A stretch of DNA of 54,093 nucleotides, taken from an uncultured Lachnospiraceae bacterium (lineage in GTDB: Bacteria > Bacillota > Clostridia > Lachnospirales > Lachnospiraceae). Positions within the stretch are counted from its first letter, which is position 1. Every line of letters starts with the position of its first letter. The notes below the pieces were generated by a model. The model was not told where the DNA came from. It did not search any database and saw only the letters and a program-made list of their open reading frames with translations. Shown piece after piece: positions 25,750 to 35,089 of this stretch. Location of the stretch: positions 1 to 54,093 of the forward strand of contig URCR01000017.1 in assembly GCA_900546325.1 (NCBI GenBank), written 5' to 3'. The position numbers were made by a program, and so were the translations under genes.

Positions 25750-26193
25750 ATGTCTTTTTTAAGTTCTTTTGATATCAGTGCGTCAGGTATGACTGCCCAG
25801 AGACAGCGGCTTGATATTGCGGCAGAGAATATAGCAAACATCAATACGACCAGGACAGCGGAAGGCGATGCATATAGAAGGCGGATGGTCGTACTGCAGG
25901 AGAAGCCGTCTGTTTCTTTCCGTTCAGAGCTTCAGAAACGGATGGGAACAGAATCTTCGGAGAAAGGCGGGGTACAGGTTACGCAGATCGTTGAAGATGA
26001 AAGTGATTTAAAACCGGTATACAATCCGGGACACCCGGACGCAGATGAGAATGGATATGTTATGATGCCGAATGTGGATCTTGTAAAGGAAACTGTGGAC
26101 AGTATGTCTGCAACAAGGTCTTATGAGGCGAATGTAACAGCGTTTAATGCAATCAAACTGATGGCACAGAAAGCATTAGAAATTGGTAAATAG
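25750..26193 (+). CDS. flgC: Flagellar basal-body rod protein FlgC
   Basis: 147 residues. FDISASGMTAQRQRLDIAAE and NIANINTTRTAEGDAYRRRM match the FlgC N-terminus, and ATRSYEANVTAFNAIK the C-terminal helix. Start at 25750 follows GGTGGGAG; a GTG at 25738 is alternative. In most genomes flgC is between flgB and fliE; here it is displaced to lie between cheY and fliY, so it has moved within the operon. Confidence 0.95.
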   Translation: MSFLSSFDISASGMTAQRQRLDIAAENIANINTTRTAEGDAYRRRMVVLQEKPSVSFRSELQKRMGTESSEKGGVQVTQIVEDESDLKPVYNPGHPDADENGYVMMPNVDLVKETVDSMSATRSYEANVTAFNAIKLMAQKALEIGK

Positions 26194-26232
26194 AAATGAG
26201 GGTGATTTCCCGGGAAGGAGAACATAAAGAGT

Positions 26233-27504
26233 ATGGGTTCTAATTGTTTTAGTACAATGGAAATAGACGCGATTGGCGAAATATTGAATATCAGTCTCGG
26301 TGCTTCTGCCACGGCTGTTTCTACAATGCTGAATGCGAGAGTAGACATTACAACGCCGGTTGTAAATGTCGTAGGCAAAGAGGAATTCAAAATGGACCGA
26401 GTAGAACCGGCGGTAGGGGTTGAAATTACCTATATTTCCGGGCTGGAAGGGGAGAATGTCATGCTTTTAAAGAGGCATGACGTGAAAGTAATCGTTGAAA
26501 TGCTGATGGGCATGCAGATGAGCGATGAAGAGTTTGAATTAAATGAGATGAACATCAGCGCGGTCTGCGAAGTTATGAATCAGATGATGGGAGCTTCTTC
26601 AACAGCATTGTCTGAATTTTTAGGAAAGATGGTGAATATCTCTACACCGATTTCTTTTGAAGTGGAAAATGAGGAAGCATTTATTGAGAAATATTTTACA
26701 GATGAGGAACCGAGGGTTGTTGTCGGATTTACATTGAAAATTGCAGATAAGCTGGAGAGTGAATTCTTCAACGTAATGCCGATCGGACTGGCAAAAAGCC
26801 TCGTAGAAGGATTTCTTCCAAGTGAGCAGATTGTTGATGTATCGTCATCACAGGAGAAAGAGAGCAGGGAAAAGTTGCAGGAGAGTTCATCAGGCGGCGT
26901 GATGTCTCAGGAAGAGATCGAGGCGATGTTAGCAGGGGCGCAGGAAGAGCCGTCAGCGGATGTTCAGGAAGAAATCGCGAATACAGAGATGCCAGAACAG
27001 CCATCTATGAATGTTCAGCAGCCATATATGAATATTCCGCCGATGGCAGGAGGCATGCCGGCTGGTTCGGGAACAGACATGTCCATGATGCAGATGCAGA
27101 TGATGCAGCAGATGATGCAACAGATGCAGGCGATGCAGCAGCAGCTTGACGAACAGAAAAAAGCGCCAGAACCGAAGATGATCAATGTGCAGTCTTCTGT
27201 AAGACCGAATCTGACACCGGACAGAGAGATCGTTCTCGAAGGGGAACAGGAAGAAAACATGGAACTGATTATGGGAGTTCCATTGGAAATTTCTGTGGAG
27301 ATCGGAAGAACAAGGAAGTTTGTAAAGGATATTCTTGAATTTACAAAAGGTTCTCTTGTTGTGTTAGATAAAATTGCAGGAGAGCAGGTCGATCTATTTG
27401 TAAACGGGCAGTGCATTGCAAAGGGAGATGTCGTTGTAGTGGAAGATAACTTTGGAATCCGAATTACAGAGATTATGAAGGTTAATTTTTCTACATTAGA
27501 GTAA
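26233..27504 (+). CDS. fliY: Flagellar motor switch phosphatase FliY
   Basis: 423 residues. The N-terminal CheC-like domain has two intact phosphatase motifs of the type [D/S]xxxExxN-x22-P: Asp12-Glu16-Asn19-Pro42 and Ser109-Glu113-Asn116-Pro139. A linker rich in Met and Gln follows, and residues ~345-420 are a FliN/SpoA domain. The protein thus both forms part of the C-ring and dephosphorylates CheY-P. A CheY-binding-type motif, MSQEEIEAML, is found at 224-233 inside the linker rather than at the N-terminus. Confidence 0.94.
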   Translation: MGSNCFSTMEIDAIGEILNISLGASATAVSTMLNARVDITTPVVNVVGKEEFKMDRVEPAVGVEITYISGLEGENVMLLKRHDVKVIVEMLMGMQMSDEEFELNEMNISAVCEVMNQMMGASSTALSEFLGKMVNISTPISFEVENEEAFIEKYFTDEEPRVVVGFTLKIADKLESEFFNVMPIGLAKSLVEGFLPSEQIVDVSSSQEKESREKLQESSSGGVMSQEEIEAMLAGAQEEPSADVQEEIANTEMPEQPSMNVQQPYMNIPPMAGGMPAGSGTDMSMMQMQMMQQMMQQMQAMQQQLDEQKKAPEPKMINVQSSVRPNLTPDREIVLEGEQEENMELIMGVPLEISVEIGRTRKFVKDILEFTKGSLVVLDKIAGEQVDLFVNGQCIAKGDVVVVEDNFGIRITEIMKVNFSTLE

Positions 27505-27515
27505 GAGGGTAGCTT

Positions 27516-27860
27516 ATGTGGAGTGTAATTGTTACGTTTGCTGCTGCGGTGGCGGTCATTTATTTAAGTTATCTTTGCAGTAAATATGTCGGAAAGACGA
27601 TGAACAAAAGCAGCAGTTCCACTTATATGAAGCTTGTTGATCAGATTGTTCTCGGACAGGACAGGCATATTGCTGTCGTAGAAGTGGGAGGAAAGTATCT
27701 GCTCGTCGGTATCACAGCCGGGCAGATCAATATTCTCACGACATTTGAAAAGGAAGAACTGATTCCTCTGGAAAATGACAGAGGGAGTGAGGAAAGATCA
27801 GGAAGTCAGGAATTTCGGAAATTACTGGAAAAGCTGAATCATGCAAAGAAGGAGAGGTAG
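27516..27860 (+). CDS. fliO: Flagellar biosynthetic protein FliO
   Basis: 114 residues with one N-terminal membrane helix (residues ~2-20) and the FliO core MKLVDQIVLGQDRHIAVVEV followed by YLLVGITAGQINIL. It helps assemble the FliP export gate. It sits 11 bases after fliY and just before fliP, as usual. Confidence 0.9.
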   Translation: MWSVIVTFAAAVAVIYLSYLCSKYVGKTMNKSSSSTYMKLVDQIVLGQDRHIAVVEVGGKYLLVGITAGQINILTTFEKEELIPLENDRGSEERSGSQEFRKLLEKLNHAKKER

Positions 27861-27866
27861 AAGAAA

Positions 27867-28526
27867 GTGAATGACGCACTTGTAAATATCAATGGCAATC
27901 AGGTGCCTACATTGGAAATTATATTACTGCTGACAATCATAATGCTTCTCCCTTCTATCATCATAATGATGACTTCTTTCACAAGAACCATCATTATTTT
28001 GTCTTTTCTAAGGAATGCGCTTGGCATCCAGCAGACACCTCCGAATATGGTACTGATCGGTATTGCGCTTTTTCTTACATTATTCATTATGGATCCAGTC
28101 ATACAGGAAATTAACACCGATGCATATACACCATATAAAAATCAGGAGATTTCACAGGAGGAGGCTCTGAGCAGGGCTCAGGTTCCGCTGAAGAGATTCA
28201 TGCTGAATCAGACAGAGAAGAGCTCGCTGAATTTGTTTACAGAAATGGCAAATCAGCAGGAGATAGAAAATGTCGAGGAACTTCCGATGACAGTGGTGAT
28301 TCCGTCATTTATGACAAGTGAATTGAAACGGGCATTTGTAGCAGGATTTTTGTTGTTCATCCCGTTTCTGCTGATCGACATCATCGTGTCAAGTACGTTA
28401 ATGTCAATGGGAATGATGATGCTTCCACCGTCGATGATCTCGCTTCCATTTAAGCTACTGCTGTTTGTGAGTGTCAATGGATGGGAACTTTTATTTTCCA
28501 CGATTGTGAAGAGTTTCCGATGGTAG
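27867..28526 (+). CDS. fliP: Flagellar biosynthetic protein FliP
   Basis: 219 residues, GTG start after GGAGAGGTAG. The conserved stretch FTRTIIILSFLRNALGIQQT and the C-terminal helices with MGMMMLPPSMISLPFKLLLF identify it. FliP forms the export gate pore with FliQ and FliR. Four membrane helices can be seen. Confidence 0.97.
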   Translation: MNDALVNINGNQVPTLEIILLLTIIMLLPSIIIMMTSFTRTIIILSFLRNALGIQQTPPNMVLIGIALFLTLFIMDPVIQEINTDAYTPYKNQEISQEEALSRAQVPLKRFMLNQTEKSSLNLFTEMANQQEIENVEELPMTVVIPSFMTSELKRAFVAGFLLFIPFLLIDIIVSSTLMSMGMMMLPPSMISLPFKLLLFVSVNGWELLFSTIVKSFRW

Positions 28527-28542
28527 ATAAGGAGGCAGAAGA

Positions 28543-28803
28543 ATGACAAACGGAGAAATCGGAGATCTGATGTATCAGACTTTTGTTTTGGCGGTACAGC
28601 TCAGTGGTCCAATGCTTGTGATCAGTATGCTTGTCGGAATTATCATTTCGATTATTCAGGCAGCGACACAGATTCACGAACAGACGATTACATTTGTCCC
28701 GAAACTTCTCGTAATCGGGCTGATTTTAGTGTTTACCGGAGGGACAATGCTTCAGACACTGCAGGATTTTACAGTTCAGATCTTCGCGATGATTCAGGGA
28801 TAA
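28543..28803 (+). CDS. fliQ: Flagellar biosynthetic protein FliQ
   Basis: 86 residues, two membrane helices, with the family stretch SMLVGIIISIIQAATQIHEQ. Export gate component. AAGGAGGCAG lies just before the ATG. Confidence 0.96.
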   Translation: MTNGEIGDLMYQTFVLAVQLSGPMLVISMLVGIIISIIQAATQIHEQTITFVPKLLVIGLILVFTGGTMLQTLQDFTVQIFAMIQG

Positions 28804-28827
28804 TATGACAGATGGAGGGTGAGAACA

Positions 28828-29595
28828 ATGCAGATAGGTGATACTGCACATCTGACTTTATTTTCCTTAATATTGATGCGCATGTCGGGATTCATTTTGT
28901 TTAATCCTATCTTTGGGAGAAGAAACATCCCGACGATTGTGAAATCAAGCATGATTTTTATTCTGACACTGGCAGTTTATTCCTTTTCACAAGAGACTGC
29001 ATTTGTAGTAGAAAGCCCGATCGAATACTATTTCCTTTTGCTGAAAGAGTTTGCTGCAGGATATGTTCTGGGGTTTGCTGCAGAATTATTTTTTATGGTA
29101 ATCAGCTTTGCCGGATATATTATAGACTTTCAGATGGGAATGTCTATGGCGACGGTATATGATCCACAGAGTAATTCGCAGATGGCAATTACCGGAAATG
29201 TTATGCAGACATTTTTTGTGTTACTTTTTTTTGCAGTTGACGGACATCTGGCACTGATGAAGATTTTGCTGACTTCAGCAGAAATTGTACCGTACGGAGG
29301 ATTTCTAATCACAAAAGGACTTGCCTGGAGAATTGTAGAGATTTTTCTTGAGTGTATTATGATGGGCGTGAAGTTTTCCATGCCGTTCATTGCTGCAGAA
29401 TTTCTTGTGGAAATCGGAGTCGGCATTTTGAATAAAGCAGTGCCGCAAATCAGTATTTTTATTATCAATATCCAGTTGAAGATCATTATCGGAATCGGAC
29501 TTCTTGTCATCTTATTCTCGCCGATTAAGGAATATCTGGAGCAGATTATAACAACGATGATAAAAACCCTTCAGGGACTGCTGACATTTTTCTGA
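28828..29595 (+). CDS. fliR: Flagellar biosynthetic protein FliR
   Basis: 255 residues, hydrophobic throughout with about six membrane helices. FILFNPIFGRRNIPTIVKSS and GYIIDFQMGMSMATVYDPQS are conserved FliR segments. Start at 28828 follows GGAGGGTGAG; a GTG at 28819 overlaps the site itself and is less likely. Export gate component. Confidence 0.95.
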   Translation: MQIGDTAHLTLFSLILMRMSGFILFNPIFGRRNIPTIVKSSMIFILTLAVYSFSQETAFVVESPIEYYFLLLKEFAAGYVLGFAAELFFMVISFAGYIIDFQMGMSMATVYDPQSNSQMAITGNVMQTFFVLLFFAVDGHLALMKILLTSAEIVPYGGFLITKGLAWRIVEIFLECIMMGVKFSMPFIAAEFLVEIGVGILNKAVPQISIFIINIQLKIIIGIGLLVILFSPIKEYLEQIITTMIKTLQGLLTFF

Positions 29596-29658
29596 CAGAG
29601 GCAGTGTTTTAAAAACTTTATCTCATAGATAGAGGACAAGAAAGAGAAGTGAGTAGTA

Positions 29659-30717
29659 TTGGCAGAAGAAAAAACCGAGAAGGCCACTCCCAAAAAGCGA
29701 AGAGATGAGCGAAAAGAAGGAAATGTATTTTCCAGCAAGGATGTAATTGCTGTCGTATCACTTTTGGGAAGTTTTTATGTATTGAAGTTTTTTTTCCCGA
29801 CGATCTACCGGGCGATGAGCGGGAGTATAACAGAATTTATATCTTCCATTGCAGAGATCAATGATCTTTCTATGGGGACATTGCAGCAGATCGGAAGAAG
29901 TGCTGTAAAGATAGTGGCAGAATGTACATTGCCGGTCGGGATCGTAATCATAGCGCTTTCGGTGATTGCTTCCGGGGTACAGACACGTTTTATTTTTGTA
30001 GCAAAGTCAGCTGCTTTTAAATTGAGTAATCTGAGCATTCTCAAAGGAATTAAAAATATGTTTTCAATGAAAAATGTCATTGAACTTTTAAAAGCGGCGC
30101 TAAAGATTGTCATTTTGTGTTATGTGTTGTATGGTATTTTGAAAGATGAGATGATCAACGTAGCGCAGATGATGGATATGAGTCCGGTTTCTTCATCGGT
30201 ATTTATTCTGAATGAAGGCATGTCTATGGTTATAAAGATCAGCCTGATTTTTGGGGCAATCGCAGGCTTTGACTACTTCTATCAGAGATGGTCTTATGAG
30301 AAGAAGATCAAGATGACAAAGCAGGAGATTAAAGAAGAATTTAAGCAGACAGAAGGAAATCCTGAGATCAAAGGAAAAATCCGAAATCTGCAGAGAAGTA
30401 TGGCAAAAAACAGAATGATGCAGGCGGTGCCGGATGCAGATGTCATCATCAGGAATCCTACACATTTTGCCGTTGCATTGAAATATGATATTGACCACGA
30501 CAATGCTCCGATCCTCGTCGCAAAGGGGCAGGATCTTCTGGCATTGAAGATTATAGAGATAGGACAGCAAAGCGGGGTGGCGATTGTAGAGAATCGTCCG
30601 CTTGCGAGAGGAATCTATGCATCCACACCATTGGAAGGGGAGATTCCAGCAGAGTATTATGGAGTCGTGGCGGAAATTCTTGTACAGGTATTCCGCATGA
30701 ATAAGAAAATGGAGTAA
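29659..30717 (+). CDS. flhB: Flagellar biosynthetic protein FlhB
   Basis: 352 residues. Four membrane helices, then the cytoplasmic substrate-specificity domain with the self-cleaving motif NPTH at 266-269. The N-terminus EEKTEKATPKKRRDERKEGN is typical. It starts with TTG; no ATG or GTG is available before an upstream in-frame stop. FlhB works with FliK to switch export from hook to filament. Confidence 0.96.
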   Translation: MAEEKTEKATPKKRRDERKEGNVFSSKDVIAVVSLLGSFYVLKFFFPTIYRAMSGSITEFISSIAEINDLSMGTLQQIGRSAVKIVAECTLPVGIVIIALSVIASGVQTRFIFVAKSAAFKLSNLSILKGIKNMFSMKNVIELLKAALKIVILCYVLYGILKDEMINVAQMMDMSPVSSSVFILNEGMSMVIKISLIFGAIAGFDYFYQRWSYEKKIKMTKQEIKEEFKQTEGNPEIKGKIRNLQRSMAKNRMMQAVPDADVIIRNPTHFAVALKYDIDHDNAPILVAKGQDLLALKIIEIGQQSGVAIVENRPLARGIYASTPLEGEIPAEYYGVVAEILVQVFRMNKKME

Positions 30718-30720
30718 AAA

Positions 30721-32787
30721 ATGAAGAAGTTATTGAACAATTCAGTAGCAATCATTGTCGTTATGATTGTATTACTGCTGATTATACCGTTAAGTCCGTT
30801 TTTGCTGGACGTTATGATTATTTTAAATATTTCTATTTCACTGATCATTCTCCTGATTAGTATGAACATTAAGGAACCTTTGGAATTTTCAATCTTTCCA
30901 TCGATGCTTCTGATTACAACTTTATTCCGTATTGGAATTAATATTTCTTCTACAAGAAATATTCTGTCAGAGCAGGGATCGGCAGGAGCGGTAATTCAGG
31001 CTATGGGAGATTTTGTTCTTCAGGGCAATGTTGTTGTCGGTGGAATTATCTTCCTGATCATTGTTCTCGTTCAGTTCCTCGTAATCACAAAGGGTGCAGA
31101 ACGTGTAGCGGAAGTTGCGGCAAGATTTACACTCGATGCCATGCCTGGTAAACAGATGGCGATCGATGCGGACCTCAGTACAGGTCTGATCAATGAACAG
31201 CAGGCGAAAGAGAGACGTTATAAAATTCAGAAAGAAGCCGATTTCTATGGATCCATGGATGGTGCCACAAAGATTGTAAAGGGAGATGCAATCATGTCCC
31301 TGATCATCACGGCAGTCAACTTTCTGGGCGGTATGATCATTGGTATGGTACAGTCGGGGATGAGTCTTTCTGAAGTGTTTTCTGTTTATTCGATTGCAAC
31401 CGTCGGTGATGGTCTTGTATCACAGATTCCAGCGCTTTTAATCTCAACTGCGACTGGTATGATCGTTACCCGCGCGGTGTCGGATGAAAGTTTGAATGAA
31501 GATGCGACAAAGCAGTTTGCAAATCAGCCGAAAGCGCTTATGATTACCGGAGCAGTGCTTGCTATACTGCTTCTAGTTCCCGGGATGCCAAAACTTCAGC
31601 TTGGAGCAGTGTCTTTGGCGCTCATGCTCGGTGGATGGCAGATTCTTAAGAAGATGGAGGACATCTCACAGTCAGATGCGTTTGCCGGAGAGCAGGAAGC
31701 GGCAGCAATGCAGGATATGGCGCTTGCGGAGGCAGAAAGCTTTAAGGATATCAATAATGTGTATTCACTCATTTCTGTAGAACCGATTGAGATGGAATTT
31801 GGATATAGTCTGATCCCGCTTGTAGATGAGGAGAGCGGAGGGAAAATGATTGACCGGATTGTCATCTTCCGCCGTCAGTATGCGCAGGAGATGGGACTTG
31901 TCATTCCGTCTATCAGACTGAGAGACAGTTCTGCATTGAATACAAACCAGTATGTAATCAAGATCAAAGGGGAAGAGGTTGCAAAAGGAGAGATTCTTGT
32001 AGACTATTATCTGGCATTGGAGCCGCCGAACCCAGAGAAGGAGATCGACGGAATCGATACAATTGAGCCGTCTTATGGAATTCCGAGTAAATGGATCAGT
32101 GTGGACAAAAAGGAGATGGCGGAACTCTACGGATACACGGTTATTGATCCACTCTCTGTTATGCTGACGCACTTGTCTGAAACTGTAAAAAAACATGCTT
32201 TTGAACTGTTAAACAGACAGGAGGTTGTCCGCCTTGTTGAAAATATGAAAAATCAATGTCCGGAACTTGTAGAAGAATTGATTCCAAATGTGATTTCTTA
32301 TGGGAACTTCCAGAAAATTCTGACAAATCTCCTGAAAGAAGGAATCCCGATTAAAGATTTAGAAACAATTATGGAAACGATTATAGACTCGTCCATGACA
32401 GTCAAAGATCTGGATACAATCACAGAGAATATTCGTGTGGCGCTGAAGCGTACGATCACAAGAAAATTCTGTGACGGAGGAAGCATGAGAGTCATTACCC
32501 TTGACGCGGAGCTTGAGAAAAGTATTATTACCAGCCTTACAAAGGGGGATTACGGTGTATATCTTGCCCTGAGTCCGGAAATCATGCAGGGAATTATTAC
32601 GCAGCTTTCCGAGGAGGTAAAGAAGTTTAACGATATCGGTCAAAGTCCGATCATTCTGACCAGTCAGGTGGTGAGAACACACTTTTATCATATGATAGAA
32701 CAATTCTTCCCAAATGTATATGTACTTTCATTTAATGAGATCAGTAATAATATTCAGATACAGGCAGTGGGTAATATTGTAGTGTAG
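30721..32787 (+). CDS. flhA: Flagellar biosynthesis protein FlhA
   Basis: 688 residues. Eight membrane helices in the N-terminal half, with the conserved loop AARFTLDAMPGKQMAIDADL between them, followed by a large cytoplasmic domain that binds chaperone-substrate complexes. It begins three bases after flhB. flhF and flhG, which normally follow, are absent. Confidence 0.97.
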   Translation: MKKLLNNSVAIIVVMIVLLLIIPLSPFLLDVMIILNISISLIILLISMNIKEPLEFSIFPSMLLITTLFRIGINISSTRNILSEQGSAGAVIQAMGDFVLQGNVVVGGIIFLIIVLVQFLVITKGAERVAEVAARFTLDAMPGKQMAIDADLSTGLINEQQAKERRYKIQKEADFYGSMDGATKIVKGDAIMSLIITAVNFLGGMIIGMVQSGMSLSEVFSVYSIATVGDGLVSQIPALLISTATGMIVTRAVSDESLNEDATKQFANQPKALMITGAVLAILLLVPGMPKLQLGAVSLALMLGGWQILKKMEDISQSDAFAGEQEAAAMQDMALAEAESFKDINNVYSLISVEPIEMEFGYSLIPLVDEESGGKMIDRIVIFRRQYAQEMGLVIPSIRLRDSSALNTNQYVIKIKGEEVAKGEILVDYYLALEPPNPEKEIDGIDTIEPSYGIPSKWISVDKKEMAELYGYTVIDPLSVMLTHLSETVKKHAFELLNRQEVVRLVENMKNQCPELVEELIPNVISYGNFQKILTNLLKEGIPIKDLETIMETIIDSSMTVKDLDTITENIRVALKRTITRKFCDGGSMRVITLDAELEKSIITSLTKGDYGVYLALSPEIMQGIITQLSEEVKKFNDIGQSPIILTSQVVRTHFYHMIEQFFPNVYVLSFNEISNNIQIQAVGNIVV

Positions 32788-32810
32788 AAGAAAGATGATG
32801 GAACAGAAGG

Positions 32811-33599
32811 ATGAATACACAGACAGTATACAAAGAAAAAAGTAATGAAGAGCTTTTGCAGGAATACAAACAGACTGGGGCTTTGGAAGTCAAACAGGAA
32901 TTGGTTATGCGGTATATTTATCTTGTAAGAAACATTGCATTGCAAATGCGGGACATATATATGAATTTTGCGCAGATAGATGATATTGTCAATGAGGGTG
33001 TGATTGCCATTATGTCCGCAATCGACAAATTTGATCCGAAAAAGAATGTGAAGTTTGAAACTTACATATCAAAGCGGCTGAAGGGGATGATCATTGATCT
33101 GGCAAGAAAAAATGACTGGGTGCCAAGAACTACAAGAAAGAATTCAAGAGATATTGAAGACGCTGTCACAATGTTATATAATAAGTTAGGATATTACCCT
33201 TCTATACAAGAAGTGGCTGATTATCTTGAGATATCTGTGGGAAAATATCAGGAGGCAGTCAGAAAAACCGCGCTGTTTAACATTCTGTCACTGGATATGG
33301 TTCTTGCTGAGGCGCAGGAACACGGAGTCGGTGCAGGACTTCCGGCGAGCGAAGAAAGAGAACAGCCGGAGCAGAAATTTCTTCAGGCAGAATTGTCAAA
33401 GATTCTGGCTGATGCTGTAAGGAAACTGAAGGAGAAAGAGCAGCTCGTTGTCTCGCTTTATTATGTAGAAGAATTGAATATGAGGCAGATTGCCTCGATA
33501 CTTGAAGTGAGTGAGCCGAGAGTTTCACAGATTCACTCAAACGCAATGAAGAAGCTTAGAAAATATATGCAGAAATTCAGTGAAGAAAGGGAGAGATAA
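32811..33599 (+). CDS. fliA: Sigma-28 factor FliA/SigD
   Basis: 262 residues. Region 2 (GVIAIMSAIDKFDPKKNVKF, with YISKRLKGMIIDLAR), region 3 (YPSIQEVADYLEISVGKYQE) and region 4 (QLVVSLYYVEELNMRQIASI) are all present. It should direct late flagellar and chemotaxis genes; candidate sites are before fliD, cheV and the 44.5 kb operon. The ribosome binding site is weak, with AGAAGG immediately touching the ATG, so translation may be limited or coupled to flhA. Confidence 0.93.
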   Translation: MNTQTVYKEKSNEELLQEYKQTGALEVKQELVMRYIYLVRNIALQMRDIYMNFAQIDDIVNEGVIAIMSAIDKFDPKKNVKFETYISKRLKGMIIDLARKNDWVPRTTRKNSRDIEDAVTMLYNKLGYYPSIQEVADYLEISVGKYQEAVRKTALFNILSLDMVLAEAQEHGVGAGLPASEEREQPEQKFLQAELSKILADAVRKLKEKEQLVVSLYYVEELNMRQIASILEVSEPRVSQIHSNAMKKLRKYMQKFSEERER

Positions 33600-33600
33600 A

Positions 33601-34341
33601 ATGTTTCAGGGATTTTATGATCTGGCATCAAACATGATTACGCAGAACCGCATTATGAATGTGATCAGTAACAATATGGCAAATGTGTCTACGCCTGGAT
33701 TTAAAAGTGACAGAATGCTGGAGCGCACATTTAAGGAAGAATTGCTTTACCGCTATGACAGTCAGGGTAAGACACAGGTCGGAACCGTATCGCGAATGAA
33801 CGTGGCGGATTCCAAAGTGACGAACTATGAGGCGGGAACTTTGCAGGAGACACAGAGAGCGTTGGATGTGGCGCTTACGGGCAATGGCTTTTTTGTGGTG
33901 CAGTCAGAGGATGGAAATGTGTACTCAAGAAACGGTTCCTTTAATCTGGACAATGAGGGGTATCTTGTACAGCAGGGAGTTGGACGTGTCCTGGGAACAA
34001 ATGGGCCGATCCGCTTAAATACAGATGAGATTGCAATTGACAATCAGGGCAATATTACAAGTGCGGATGGATTGCAGTATTTTGGAAGACTTCAGGTTGT
34101 TGATTTTGCTGATTATAATCAGCTGAATAAGACGACAGGTGGAGTGTTCACATCAGATGCGCAGCCGCAGGCTGTTGCAAATCCACAGATGAAGCATAAA
34201 TGTGTGGAGTCATCAAATGTGTCTATGGTGGAAGAGATGACAGCCATGATGAGTGGGCAGAGAGCATTGCAGAGCTCCTCACAAGTGTTGAAGATGTATG
34301 ATCAACTGATGGGCAAAGCGGTTCAGACTGGTACATTATAA
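33601..34341 (+). CDS. flgF: Flagellar rod protein of the FlgF/FlgG family
   Basis: 246 residues. Starts at 33601 after GGGAGAG. VISNNMANVSTPGFKSDRML at the N-terminus, DVALTGNGFFVVQSEDGNVYSRNG in the middle (shown here only in part: FFVVQS, YSRNGSF) and a C-terminal MTAMMSGQRALQSSSQVLKM mark a distal rod-type protein. FlgF and FlgG cannot be separated with certainty by eye; this pair corresponds to Bacillus flhO/flhP. Confidence 0.85.
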   Translation: MFQGFYDLASNMITQNRIMNVISNNMANVSTPGFKSDRMLERTFKEELLYRYDSQGKTQVGTVSRMNVADSKVTNYEAGTLQETQRALDVALTGNGFFVVQSEDGNVYSRNGSFNLDNEGYLVQQGVGRVLGTNGPIRLNTDEIAIDNQGNITSADGLQYFGRLQVVDFADYNQLNKTTGGVFTSDAQPQAVANPQMKHKCVESSNVSMVEEMTAMMSGQRALQSSSQVLKMYDQLMGKAVQTGTL

Positions 34342-34367
34342 AACGGATATGACAGGAGATAAAATTT

Positions 34368-35078
34368 ATGGATACTTCATTTTATACAGCGGCGCGGGGA
34401 GCCATTGAACAGCAGAAACGTATGGATGTGGTGGCAAATAACCTTGCGAATACAAATAATTATGGATATAAGACAAAAAATGCGGTCTTCTCAGATCTGA
34501 TGTATTACAATATGCATAATACTGACGGTGGTGAAACAGCGAGAAAAGCAGGATCAGGAATTACAGTGGAAAAGACAGACACAGATTTTACACCAAATGC
34601 ATTTGTGACAACAAACGGGGCATATGACTATGCGATCAGTGGAAAAGGTTTCTTTATGCTGAGAAATCCTCAGAGTGGGGAGATCACTTATACGAGAAAT
34701 GGACATTTTAGCCTGTCACAGAGAGAAGGACAGATGTATCTTGTCAATGACAATGGAAATCTTGTACTTGATCAGAATCAGAATCCGATCGTGGCAGGAC
34801 AGGCCGGACTCAGCGGACAGATCGGTGTATATAGTTTTAACATTTTAGATGGGATGCTAAGTGTAGGAGAGAATGAATTTGCAGCCGTGGAGAAAAACGG
34901 GGCGCCGTTCCTTGTGCAGGGAGATGTATTGGAAGAACACGCACTGGAAACTTCCGGAGTAGACGTTGCGGATGAGATGACGCGTATCATCGAGAGTCAG
35001 AGAGCATATTCTTATGCACTCAGAATGGTACAGACATCAGATGAGATTGTAAGCACGATTAATTCATTGAGACAATAG
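34368..35078 (+). CDS. flgG: Flagellar rod protein FlgG-like
   Basis: 236 residues. RMDVVANNLANTNNYGYKTK at the N-terminus, AISGKGFFMLRNPQSGEITY, and a C-terminal EMTRIIESQRAYSYALRMVQ. Together with the preceding gene it supplies the distal rod. The stop codon overlaps a possible GTG start of cheC, but the better start for that gene lies 12 bases further. Confidence 0.86.
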   Translation: MDTSFYTAARGAIEQQKRMDVVANNLANTNNYGYKTKNAVFSDLMYYNMHNTDGGETARKAGSGITVEKTDTDFTPNAFVTTNGAYDYAISGKGFFMLRNPQSGEITYTRNGHFSLSQREGQMYLVNDNGNLVLDQNQNPIVAGQAGLSGQIGVYSFNILDGMLSVGENEFAAVEKNGAPFLVQGDVLEEHALETSGVDVADEMTRIIESQRAYSYALRMVQTSDEIVSTINSLRQ

Positions 35079-35089
35079 TGGAGACAGAG

